NCBI GenBank assembly: GCA_017556705.1
Contig: JAFYMG010000011.1
Coordinates: 1-58,720 of the forward strand
DNA: 58,720 nt
Source: Paludibacteraceae bacterium
GTDB lineage: Bacteria; Bacteroidota; Bacteroidia; Bacteroidales; Paludibacteraceae
Direction of reading: 5' to 3'
The notes below the pieces were generated by a model that saw only the letters and a program-made list of their open reading frames with translations, was not told the origin of the DNA and made no database searches. Position numbers and translations under genes: made by a program. Below, piece after piece: positions 16,170 to 25,269 of the stretch. Every line of letters begins with the position of its first letter. Position 1 is the stretch's first letter.

Positions 16170-17429
16170 CTACCTAAACGTGTGTGAAAATCCCACACTA
16201 ATCAATTCTTTGAATTGTACTTTTTCTTTTCTATCTGTGACATTCTCAATGGTACCATCATAACGAGGATGTATAAGCAGTTTTGCCGATAGATATCTAT
16301 TGATGATAAAGTTAGCATCTATTTCTAATTCCGTTTCAATCTGCTTATAATTAGTAAAGAAATAAAAATTGGTCTCTAGTTCTATTTCTCGTAGAGGTTT
16401 CCATTTCCATTCAACCCGCAACGAACTACCTACTTCGTTAAGCATCTTTGTACCAGTGTTGATACCAAATTCCGTAACATCTACACGTTCTGGTACTGCA
16501 ATATTAGCATATACCAACTTGTAAGTTGCAGGTGACAAGTTTATAGATAGACCTTTCATTGGTTTATAGTCTACACCGACACCCATCGTATAACGAATAG
16601 GAGTAAGAAAAGTGGTATTTACTTTATTGGAATTCTTCTGAAAACTTGGAAACAAGTTCGTACGAAAATCAGCATACATCGTCACATACCATTTTCTATG
16701 CACTTGATATCCCAATTTGCTATACAGTTGAAACACATCATCCGTAGTATTCATTTTATGGATGGTATCACCACTTACTGTACTTACACCCACACGCCAT
16801 TCTGCATTATTTTGCCAAGATATATTATCCCTTATATAATTCGCATACGCTTTAGCATTCCATAACATAGAAAAAGCATTAACTCCACCCTGATGCCAAT
16901 TCTCGGTAGCATAGTTTTGTGTTATCTGTAATGACACATTCGCCTGCCGTCTCCATGGCGAACGCATATCACGTACTGCGCGAGCTGCGTTCAATCTATC
17001 TTCATCAACATCCTTAACAATCGCACGTTGCACCTCCAAATCACCTATCTCAACCATCTTCAATCGATTGGTATCACCAATTGACACATACAAATCCGCG
17101 TGATGATGCATGATGTATCTCCTTGCTTTACGACGAATATTAGCGATTGAGTAGGGAGATTCAAGTAGTGTATCAGATAGCGATGGCATCTGCTCTGGCA
17201 CATACATCAACGGAATACACAATGGATGCGGATAGGATTTCCAAACAGTATCGCATAGTATAATTGCAGAATCTCCTAGCATAAGCGTATCACGCATACG
17301 CAAATCGCGGCTCTGTTGAGCCACAATTTCGAGTAGCATAGCATCATCATCTATTGTCTGCGCAAAAGTTGTTGGTGCTATGCAGATTAGCAAACATACT
17401 ATGGAATAATAGTATCTACTCCAGGTCAC
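16170..17429 (-). CDS. DUF3078 family outer-membrane protein (second, diverged copy)
   Basis: About 419 residues from a GTG at 17429, which gives a clean signal peptide (TWSRYYYSIVCLLICIAPTTFAQ). The frame is open to an ATG at 17531, but that extension runs through an intergenic-type repeat with the palindrome GCGTAGCGAGCTACGC. An N-terminal region of about 140 residues precedes the DUF3078 part (VSLQITQNYATENWHQGGVNAFSMLW), followed by barrel-like strands to a terminal FSHTF-R. Function unknown. The other member of the family in this window is at 9298-10338. Confidence 0.83.
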   Translation of the reverse strand: MTWSRYYYSIVCLLICIAPTTFAQTIDDDAMLLEIVAQQSRDLRMRDTLMLGDSAIILCDTVWKSYPHPLCIPLMYVPEQMPSLSDTLLESPYSIANIRRKARRYIMHHHADLYVSIGDTNRLKMVEIGDLEVQRAIVKDVDEDRLNAARAVRDMRSPWRRQANVSLQITQNYATENWHQGGVNAFSMLWNAKAYANYIRDNISWQNNAEWRVGVSTVSGDTIHKMNTTDDVFQLYSKLGYQVHRKWYVTMYADFRTNLFPSFQKNSNKVNTTFLTPIRYTMGVGVDYKPMKGLSINLSPATYKLVYANIAVPERVDVTEFGINTGTKMLNEVGSSLRVEWKWKPLREIELETNFYFFTNYKQIETELEIDANFIINRYLSAKLLIHPRYDGTIENVTDRKEKVQFKELISVGFSHTFR

Positions 17430-17572
17430 TTCTATAAATTGATTTATAATGATTTTGAGTTTTTTGTTGAGGAGATTGCTTGGCGGATGGAGGGCGCGTA
17501 GCGAGCTACGCAACTGACTGAAAACAAGCAAGATACCAACAAAAAGCCAAAAGCATATAAAATGTTAACTCA

Positions 17573-17600
17573 TAATTCTTAATTCAAAATTCTTAATTAT
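17573..17600. repeat. 28-bp dispersed repeat, copy 1
   Basis: A 28-bp AT-rich word made of ATTCTTAATT units, identical to 18558-18585. It lies in the spacer between lgt and the DUF3078 gene. Confidence 0.8.
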
Positions 17601-17642
17601 CTTTGGTCAATCTTCTTAAATGTTGAATTTATAGAAGTAACC

Positions 17643-18551
17643 TTAAGGCAAAGCAGGTCGTTTATACGCACGAATAATCAAATATATCCCCCAAATGATA
17701 AAAGGCAAAGATAATATTTGTCCCATATTGAGCAAATGATTTGCCTCAAATGCTTCTTGGTCATTCTTGATAAACTCAAGCATAAATCGCGTAAAGAAGA
17801 TAATCTCGAGGAACACCCCCAAGAGCAATCCTTCACGCTTGTATGCCTTTGCTTTCCAATACATTAACCATGTCACCACAAATGCCACAATGCAATAGAG
17901 CATCTCATATATCTGCGTTGGATGACAAGGGATCGTTTGTCCATCACGCACAAAAATAAATCCCCAAGGCAAGTCTGTTGGCTCACCATAAATCTCAGAG
18001 TTCATCAGATTACCCAAACGAATCAAAGTAGCAGTAACACAAACACCTACCACTAATCTATCCATAATCCACAACAAAGAAGTATGGAATTTAGGCTCTT
18101 TGGAGAAGACCTTCTTATTGAGCAGCCATGCCGCTGTAAGGAGGCCAATAGCGCCGCCATGACTTGAAAGCCCTCCTTCCCATATCCGGAGCAAACGGAA
18201 AGGATGCTCAATATACGGATTGCGATAATTGATGGTCCAACCAAAGATTTGTACTGGATCAGTGGAAATATCCATATGCTTGCAATAAGCAGCCATCTCT
18301 GGCAAAGTCACATTATGCCATTCATAAAACCAGCAATGCCCCACTCTGGCACCAATAATAAGGCCGATAACCATCCACATAAATAGTTTTTCACTCCAAT
18401 CTGTAGGGCACCCCTCATTCTTGTAGAGCTTAACTTGAATGAGGTATGCAAGATAGATACCTATTGCCCATAGCAAACCATACCAACGAATTCCACCATC
18501 GCCAAAGTGGATGAGTATAGGATCTATGTCCCAAACGATAGCTGATAGCAT
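17643..18551 (-). CDS. lgt: Prolipoprotein diacylglyceryl transferase
   Basis: 302 residues, about seven transmembrane helices. Lgt transfers diacylglycerol to the lipobox Cys of prolipoproteins, the first step in maturing the many lipoproteins of this window. Recognisable motifs are the N-terminal IRWYGLLWAIG, the Arg/Asn region RLGNLMNSEIYG and the conserved HPTQIYE near residue 215. It follows secA by 30 bp. Two copies of an identical 28-bp repeat flank it. Confidence 0.96.
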   Translation of the reverse strand: MLSAIVWDIDPILIHFGDGGIRWYGLLWAIGIYLAYLIQVKLYKNEGCPTDWSEKLFMWMVIGLIIGARVGHCWFYEWHNVTLPEMAAYCKHMDISTDPVQIFGWTINYRNPYIEHPFRLLRIWEGGLSSHGGAIGLLTAAWLLNKKVFSKEPKFHTSLLWIMDRLVVGVCVTATLIRLGNLMNSEIYGEPTDLPWGFIFVRDGQTIPCHPTQIYEMLYCIVAFVVTWLMYWKAKAYKREGLLLGVFLEIIFFTRFMLEFIKNDQEAFEANHLLNMGQILSLPFIIWGIYLIIRAYKRPALP

Positions 18552-18557
18552 GTTTCC

Positions 18558-18585
18558 TAATTCTTAATTCAAAATTCTTAATTAT
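18558..18585. repeat. 28-bp dispersed repeat, copy 2
   Basis: Identical to 17573-17600. It fills most of the lgt/secA gap and includes the secA stop codon. Confidence 0.8.
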
Positions 18586-21500
18586 GCTTCAAACTTACCG
18601 TGACATTGTTTGTATTTCTTGCCTGATCCACATGGACATGGGTCATTAGGACGAGGTTTCTTCTCCACACGCAGAGGCTCTGGGCGTTGTTGCTCACGCG
18701 TATCACGACTCGCAGCAGCCGCTTGACCACTGGCTGCCGCAGCACGGCTAACCGCATCTTTTTGTGTGCGATAGCGAGAGTAGTCCTGACGTTGTTGTGC
18801 ATGTGCCTGACGTACATCCTCTGGATCACGGTTTGGAATCTGTCCACGGAAGAGAATAGAGATAGTACGACGATTGAATGCATCCAACATCTGACGGAAG
18901 ATATTGAATGATTCTAACTTATAAATCAATAATGGATCCTTTTGCTCATAACTTGCATTCTGAACAGATTGCTTCAATTCATCCAACTGACGGAGATGGT
19001 CTTTCCATTCATCATCAATCACATAGAGTACCATACGCTTCTCAAACTCGCGAATTACCTCGCGGCACTCAGTCTCGTATGCAGCCTTCAAATTAACAGC
19101 TATATTATATACCTTCTTGCCATCGGTGATAGGTATCAAGATATTCTCGTACATGGCACCACGCTCCTCAAAGACCTTCTTAATTACAGGATATGCCACC
19201 TTTTGCAAGGTTTCCATACGGCGTTTAAAGGTCTCCAATGCAGCCTCGGCCAATTGCTCAGCCAAAGTATTCTCACGACTAGAACGGAAGGTTTCTTCAT
19301 CAAATGGAAGCTCCATTGCAAAGACTTGCATCACATCCAATTGGAGTGCCTCATAGTCCATCATCTGACGCGCCTCGGCTACAAGAGCATCAGCAGTATC
19401 ATAAATCATATTGGCGATATCCACGCCTATACGTTCACCCATAAGGGCGTGGTGACGCTTTGCATAGATGACATTACGCTGTTGGTTCATCACATCATCG
19501 TATTCGATAAGGCGTTTACGGATACCAAAGTTATTCTCCTCCACCTTCTTCTGAGCGCGCTCAATAGAGTTAGAAATCATATTGTGCTCTATCATTTCAC
19601 CCTCTTGGAATCCCATTTTATCCATCAAACCTGCCAAACGATCAGAGCCGAACATACGCATAAGGTCATCCTCCATACTGACGTAGAACACACTGCTACC
19701 TGGATCACCTTGACGACCAGCACGACCACGGAGCTGACGATCCACACGGCGACTCTCATGACGCTCGGTACCGATAATTGCCAAACCGCCTGCATCTTTC
19801 ACCTCTTTGGTAAGCTTAATATCCGTACCACGACCTGCCATGTTGGTTGCAATAGTCACTACGCCAGGACGACCCGCCTCAGCAACCACCATAGCCTCAT
19901 GTTGGTGCAACTTGGCATTGAGGACATTGTGTTTGATCTTTCGAAGAGTCAATAATTTGCTAAGCAACTCACTGATTTCCACCGAAGTAGTACCTACAAG
20001 CACTGGGCGGCCAGCCGCTACCAACTCTACAATCTCATCAATAACAGCATTGTATTTCTCGCGTTTAGTCCGATAGATACGATCATTCATATCTTCACGA
20101 GCAATAGGGCGATTGGTTGGGATAACGACAACATCTAGTTTGTAGATATTATAGAACTCGCCAGCTTCTGTCTCTGCAGTACCCGTCATACCAGAGAGTT
20201 TGTGGTACATACGGAAGTAGTTTTGGAGGGTAATCGTTGCAAATGTTTGTGTAGCAGCTTCTACCTTTACATTCTCTTTGGCCTCTACCGCTTGGTGCAA
20301 ACCATCGGACCAACGGCGACCATCCATCACACGACCAGTCTGCTCATCGACAATCTTAACTTGGTTATCATCAATAATATAGTCCACATCCTTCTCAAAG
20401 AGGGTATATGCCTTGAGCAATTGATGTACGGTATGTACGCGTTCAGACTTAATGCTATAATTAGCGAGTACCTCATCCTTCTTTTGTTGTTTCTCCTCTG
20501 CAGGAATATCCATTTTCTCGATATCAGCTACCTCGCTACCTACATCAGGAAGTACGAAGAACTTAGGATCATCTGTGTTACCAGTAAGCGTATCAATACC
20601 CTTGTCGGTCAATTCGATGGTCTTATGCTTTTCGTCAATCACGAAATAGAGTTCGTCGGTGGCGATGTGCATATTCTTTTCGTTCTCTTGCATATAGAAC
20701 TCCTCCGTCTTTTGCAAACGCACTTTCACACCAGGTTCGCTAAGGTATTTGATAAGCGCCTTGCTCTTAGGCATACCTTTGAACGCACGGAACAGTGCCA
20801 ACTCGCCTGCCTCGCGCTCTTTCTCATCTGCACTACCCATCTTCGCTTTAGCCTCAGCAAGGAGTTTGGTTGTCAGTGTATTTTGTGTGCGAACAAGGAG
20901 TTCTACACGGTGCTTATACTCATCAAAGAGTTGATCCTCACCTTTTGGCACAGGACCACTGATAATCAATGGAGTACGTGCATCATCAATCAATACAGAG
21001 TCCACCTCATCCACGATTGCATAGTTATGGCCGCGTTGTACTAGATCCATTGGGCTAGTAGCCATATTATCACGGAGGTAGTCAAAACCGAACTCATTGT
21101 TGGTACCAAAAGTGACATCGCACGCATATGCACGACGACGCTCATCCGAATTAGGTTTGTGCTTATCAATACAATCCACAGTCAATCCATGGAACATATA
21201 AAGAGGGCCCATCCACTCCGAGTCACGTTTAGCAAGATAGTCGTTGACAGTCACTACGTGCACACCTTCGTGAGTCAAAGCATTGAGGAAGACTGGCAAA
21301 GTAGCCACGAGGGTTTTACCCTCACCCGTAGCCATCTCGGCGATTGATCCGCGTTGTTCCTTATCATTTTTCACTGCACCATGAAGAACAACACCACCAA
21401 TGAGCTGTACGTCATAGTGCACCATATCCCATACTACCTCATTGCCACCTGCAGTCCACGAATTGTGATAGATAGCTTTATCGCCATCGATATCCACAAA

Positions 21501-21935
21501 ATCAAAACGTGTATCCGCAGCCAAATCGCGATCCATTTGGGTAGCTGTCACCGTTATAGTTTCATTTTCAGCGAAACGACGAGCAGTACTCTTAACGATG
21601 GCAAAAGCGTCTGGCAAAATATCATTAAGTGTCTTGTCATAGATATCAAGCACCTCTTTCTCTAGGTGATCTATCTCGTTATACACTTTCTCACGCTTGT
21701 CTATATCAAGAGCCTCAATACTTGCTTTAAGCTCAATGATACGACTCTTGTCAGCAGCCACAGCATCTTGCAAACGTTGCATCAATGCCGCACTACGCGC
21801 ACGCAACTCATCATCACTCAAAGCATCTATCTCTGCATAGACCGCTTTTATCTTCTCTACATATGGCATCACAGCACGCATATCTTTTTGCGACTTGTTG
21901 CCAAACAATTTGGTTATTACTTCAATAAATCCCAT
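18582..21935 (-). CDS. secA: Preprotein translocase ATPase SecA
   Basis: 1117 residues, normal for Bacteroidetes. SecA drives protein export through SecYEG. Walker A region is [15 protein letters not shown], Walker B/DEAD region [21 protein letters not shown], and helicase motifs include [10 protein letters not shown] and [13 protein letters not shown]. The C-terminus carries a Gln/Ala/Arg-rich linker and the zinc-binding SEC-C tail ([14 protein letters not shown]). A promoter is visible at 21998-22029. It heads the operon secA-lgt-DUF3078-fmt-nadK-HD. Confidence 0.98.
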   Translation of the reverse strand: MGFIEVITKLFGNKSQKDMRAVMPYVEKIKAVYAEIDALSDDELRARSAALMQRLQDAVAADKSRIIELKASIEALDIDKREKVYNEIDHLEKEVLDIYDKTLNDILPDAFAIVKSTARRFAENETITVTATQMDRDLAADTRFDFVDIDGDKAIYHNSWTAGGNEVVWDMVHYDVQLIGGVVLHGAVKNDKEQRGSIAEMATGEGKTLVATLPVFLNALTHEGVHVVTVNDYLAKRDSEWMGPLYMFHGLTVDCIDKHKPNSDERRRAYACDVTFGTNNEFGFDYLRDNMATSPMDLVQRGHNYAIVDEVDSVLIDDARTPLIISGPVPKGEDQLFDEYKHRVELLVRTQNTLTTKLLAEAKAKMGSADEKEREAGELALFRAFKGMPKSKALIKYLSEPGVKVRLQKTEEFYMQENEKNMHIATDELYFVIDEKHKTIELTDKGIDTLTGNTDDPKFFVLPDVGSEVADIEKMDIPAEEKQQKKDEVLANYSIKSERVHTVHQLLKAYTLFEKDVDYIIDDNQVKIVDEQTGRVMDGRRWSDGLHQAVEAKENVKVEAATQTFATITLQNYFRMYHKLSGMTGTAETEAGEFYNIYKLDVVVIPTNRPIAREDMNDRIYRTKREKYNAVIDEIVELVAAGRPVLVGTTSVEISELLSKLLTLRKIKHNVLNAKLHQHEAMVVAEAGRPGVVTIATNMAGRGTDIKLTKEVKDAGGLAIIGTERHESRRVDRQLRGRAGRQGDPGSSVFYVSMEDDLMRMFGSDRLAGLMDKMGFQEGEMIEHNMISNSIERAQKKVEENNFGIRKRLIEYDDVMNQQRNVIYAKRHHALMGERIGVDIANMIYDTADALVAEARQMMDYEALQLDVMQVFAMELPFDEETFRSSRENTLAEQLAEAALETFKRRMETLQKVAYPVIKKVFEERGAMYENILIPITDGKKVYNIAVNLKAAYETECREVIREFEKRMVLYVIDDEWKDHLRQLDELKQSVQNASYEQKDPLLIYKLESFNIFRQMLDAFNRRTISILFRGQIPNRDPEDVRQAHAQQRQDYSRYRTQKDAVSRAAAASGQAAAASRDTREQQRPEPLRVEKKPRPNDPCPCGSGKKYKQCHGKFEA

Positions 21936-21997
21936 ATCTTTTAGTTAATAGTTAACAATTAATAATTAATATTTTTGTTAATTATACAAATTAGCGT

Positions 21998-22029
21998 GCA
22001 AAGTTACAAAAAAAAATAGACATACGCAA
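21998..22029 (-). promoter_or_regulatory. secA operon promoter
   Basis: The reverse strand reads TTG (22027-22029), 20 bases, TAACTTTGC (21998-22006). The leader is about 60 bases. Confidence 0.7.
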
Positions 22030-22148
22030 AAGAATTTGTAGAAAGTTTATTTTCGAAGCCTTTTTAAACAAAATAAAAAAAGGTAGAATGATTGTCTGCT
22101 TCGAAACCACTTCGTTACCATCCGGATGATGACGGTAGATGCAATAAC

Positions 22149-22180
22149 AAAAAAAAGAGAGTGCCCATATGAGCACTCTC
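22149..22180 (-). terminator. Terminator of the phosphodiester glycosidase-amidase operon
   Basis: On the minus strand GAGAGTGC, 8-base loop, GCACTCTC, then a run of T. It lies 26 bases after the amidase stop. Confidence 0.85.
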
Positions 22181-22205
22181 CAAAGAGTTAAAACTTTCGT
22201 ATTGA

Positions 22206-25200
22206 TTATTTGATTACTTTACCCTCAGCATTGTACTTCACACCATTGAATAAAATGTGGAGGTAACCATTTTCAATAAATTTGCTATCTGTAGATTCAA
22301 CAACCACATTATCTACTGCCGCACCAGGATTTAACTCCACATACTCAGCATACATATTGTCTATATAGAATGTACCTACACCTGAAAGCAAATTGCTACC
22401 ACCTACAAGACGCAAACCCATCATTTGGTAATCTACACCTGCTGGTAATGCTGCAAGATCTACCTCACAATAGCGCCAACCTGCATAATCAAGATCACAA
22501 ACTTTCACAAACTGATTGTCACCATCCACACCAAAATGTACTTGTAAAGTGTTGAACGAATAATCAGAGAACACATACATACCCAACTTGGATTCACTAT
22601 TGCTAACAACCAAAGTAGGATCAGTTACTTTGAAACGCGCCTCTCCACCCATAGCCGCAAACTCATATGAGCATTGGTTAGAAGCAGAACCCGCATATTT
22701 CTTATTCTTATAAGCCATTGTGTTTACAGCAACCACATCGGTAGAGTTTTCTTTATCACCTTCAAAGAACTTAGTTTCCATATCGTGTACCAAAGGCAAA
22801 CTAGGTTCTACCTCTTCACCTGTACGGAAAGCTACATAAATCGTTTCATTAAGCATAATACCCTCTTTGTCCTTTAGATTAGGATAAAGCACAAGAGTAT
22901 AATCCGTGTTTGGTTCTAATGCCTTTGTCAACTCAAATGCCGCATAACCATATGGTTCTGGAGCTACATCGTACTTAAACGAACGAGTATTAACAGTCAG
23001 TTTATTACCCGCTGCATCAAGCACTGCCACATTGCTACGTACAGATGACTGTACAACACTTGCATCAAACACAGCTATGAATGATGGAGAAAGTGGCACA
23101 TTAGTCGCACCATCAGTTGGATAAGTTTGCACCACGCTCAACGAACCACGATTGCTAGTAGTAAATTTGAATGAGAATGGTTCCTTAAGATGGTTTTCAT
23201 AAGTAACATCTGGATGGCAAGCACCAGTACCCAACGTAACGGTGTACTCTACACCTGGCTCAAAGCGTTTTGCTGGTTTAAAGCGCAATGTATGGTTATC
23301 ATCCTCAAAACTAATTGTTCCCTCTACCGCAGGAGAAATCTCCAACGCAGCTGCTGTTGCCTCTATATCCATATCCCAGTTAAAGGTAATAGTTACCTCC
23401 GTAGATACCAGCACCTCTTCACCTTCAGCTACTTTTGGACTATAATCAATTACCTCAGGAGGCGTTTGACGAGCCATAGACATAGCAAAAATACCGTAAG
23501 ATATCTCGTTTTGCTTTACTTCGAGCGTTTGCTCTTGTGGGTAATAACCCTCTGGTTTAGCTTTCACCGTATAAGTACCAGGTTGAAGATTCCAGAAATA
23601 GTATACACCATTATACAAAGTATCGGTAACATAGGTTTTCAAAAGTTGGTCATTTTGCCAAAGTTCTACCAGACCACGGAGGATAGGACGATACTCATCG
23701 CGTGTGCCCTTACGAGCCTTGTAGTTAGGGAACTCTTGTTTGAGATATACATCATGGATACGACCGCCAATAGCACCATCTTTCAATTGACCACCGCAGA
23801 AGTAGTCAATAAAAGTCTTTGCAAATTGGAAAGACTCTTGACGCTTGTAGTCAATATTCATAAGACGATATGTTTCAGGCAAATAGTCATGCATCATACC
23901 CTCTGAAATGGTACCAGGTACTTTCAAGTTACGCATCACACCGTAACCATTGCTCCAACCCATGATGGTGCGAGCAAAGGTCTTATCACCTGCAATATTT
24001 GGCTCACGTGACCAGCAACTCACTTGATTAGAATATTGATTTTTACCCATCAAGGTGGTGATAGCACGTGCCTCGTTACATACCCATTCTGGCACTTTCT
24101 CTGGATAGCCATTCAAACCATAAGGGTCACCTGGGGTAATACCGGAGTGCAAATGCAAAATATAGTTAGATGGATTACCCGCGTTAGAGTGAATAGAAAG
24201 CATAAAGTCTGCATTCCAATTGCTAGCCTCTGCTGAAATAGCCGATAAACTACGGTCATCATCCTCTGTATTTGCAATACGAGACATCTTTGTTTGGAAG
24301 CCAAGGTCACGCAAGATAGTATCCAAGCGCAAACCTTTATCCAAGTTGGAAACACTTTCCCAGAAACTTTGTTCACGAGTATATTGACCCGACTCATTCA
24401 AATTACTATTGCCTACATCCTTAAAGATAGGATATAAATACATCAAACGGTCATCTGATCCATAGCCACCGTGACCAGGATTGATATAAATCTTATAATC
24501 AGCAGGATTAGTAGAAGCTGCACGCTTTGCTTGACGTTGCATATTGTGAAGCAAAGTAGCATCAACTTGTTGCACAAGGCGAGGTAACGCTTTGCGAATA
24601 GGCTCTTCGGTTAGATTGAGTTGAAGCAAATGAATATCACCATCTTCGGTATTGTACACAATACGACCTGACTTAGCATCCGCATTAGGATACATACCCA
24701 TACCCTCTGGGTCGGTCAAGCGCTCTACTATAGCACCATCCACAGAAGCGATCATAATAGAAGACTCAATATTGAAATAACCATCGTGGTTATCATCCAT
24801 ACCTACTACATAATCATTGCCATACCATACTGGTGCGTCAAAATCTTGACCCAGATTAATAATCTCGTTGCCGTTAAGATCGCAAATAGCGGTACCATAC
24901 TTGGTATTAAAAAGAATCATCTCTTGATTTGGAGACAATGACACCCAAATATAGTTAACATCACCATGAGGCTTCAAAACCACCTTTTCGCCATTGCGAT
25001 AGAGATTAAGATCCAAGTTCTCATTATCTACGCGGAGCGCAGCATCTTCTGCAGGAACAAAATAATCTGCTCGTCCATGCGAAAGATAAACTACTGTCTC
25101 TGCATCTGTAAAGCGAGGGAAGAAACCGTCGCCTAGACGTGTGTCACTCAACACACGAATATCTGCACTAAGTGAAATACTCACGCAGACCAACGCTACA

Positions 25201-25220
25201 AAAGTAAAAAGTTTTTTCAT
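22206..25220 (-). CDS. Multidomain N-acetylmuramoyl-L-alanine amidase
   Basis: 1004 residues, secreted (signal peptide MKKLFTFVALVCVSISLSA). Domains in order: a TolB/PD40-like beta-propeller (about 20-230); an Amidase_3 domain from about 243 with zinc ligands in INPGHGGYGSD and MLSIHSNAG and a likely catalytic Glu in GTISEGMMHDYLPE; a carboxypeptidase-regulatory-like domain; two Big_5-type Ig-like domains (QTPPEVIDYSPKVAEGEE and VVQTYPTDGATNVPLSPSF); a carbohydrate-binding-like module; and a C-terminal tail (KFIENGYLHILFNGVKYN) shared with three neighbours. Amidases of this class remove stem peptides from MurNAc, leaving denuded glycan. It follows the phosphodiester glycosidase gene by about 50 bp in one operon. 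Confidence 0.9.
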   Translation of the reverse strand: MKKLFTFVALVCVSISLSADIRVLSDTRLGDGFFPRFTDAETVVYLSHGRADYFVPAEDAALRVDNENLDLNLYRNGEKVVLKPHGDVNYIWVSLSPNQEMILFNTKYGTAICDLNGNEIINLGQDFDAPVWYGNDYVVGMDDNHDGYFNIESSIMIASVDGAIVERLTDPEGMGMYPNADAKSGRIVYNTEDGDIHLLQLNLTEEPIRKALPRLVQQVDATLLHNMQRQAKRAASTNPADYKIYINPGHGGYGSDDRLMYLYPIFKDVGNSNLNESGQYTREQSFWESVSNLDKGLRLDTILRDLGFQTKMSRIANTEDDDRSLSAISAEASNWNADFMLSIHSNAGNPSNYILHLHSGITPGDPYGLNGYPEKVPEWVCNEARAITTLMGKNQYSNQVSCWSREPNIAGDKTFARTIMGWSNGYGVMRNLKVPGTISEGMMHDYLPETYRLMNIDYKRQESFQFAKTFIDYFCGGQLKDGAIGGRIHDVYLKQEFPNYKARKGTRDEYRPILRGLVELWQNDQLLKTYVTDTLYNGVYYFWNLQPGTYTVKAKPEGYYPQEQTLEVKQNEISYGIFAMSMARQTPPEVIDYSPKVAEGEEVLVSTEVTITFNWDMDIEATAAALEISPAVEGTISFEDDNHTLRFKPAKRFEPGVEYTVTLGTGACHPDVTYENHLKEPFSFKFTTSNRGSLSVVQTYPTDGATNVPLSPSFIAVFDASVVQSSVRSNVAVLDAAGNKLTVNTRSFKYDVAPEPYGYAAFELTKALEPNTDYTLVLYPNLKDKEGIMLNETIYVAFRTGEEVEPSLPLVHDMETKFFEGDKENSTDVVAVNTMAYKNKKYAGSASNQCSYEFAAMGGEARFKVTDPTLVVSNSESKLGMYVFSDYSFNTLQVHFGVDGDNQFVKVCDLDYAGWRYCEVDLAALPAGVDYQMMGLRLVGGSNLLSGVGTFYIDNMYAEYVELNPGAAVDNVVVESTDSKFIENGYLHILFNGVKYNAEGKVIK

Positions 25221-25269
25221 AAAAGTATTATTTTATTGTTCAAAATTGTTCAATGTGGTTCAATATTGT

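Noticed and set aside
18942..19955. 337-codon plus-strand frame
   Set aside because: Antisense to secA; no family features.
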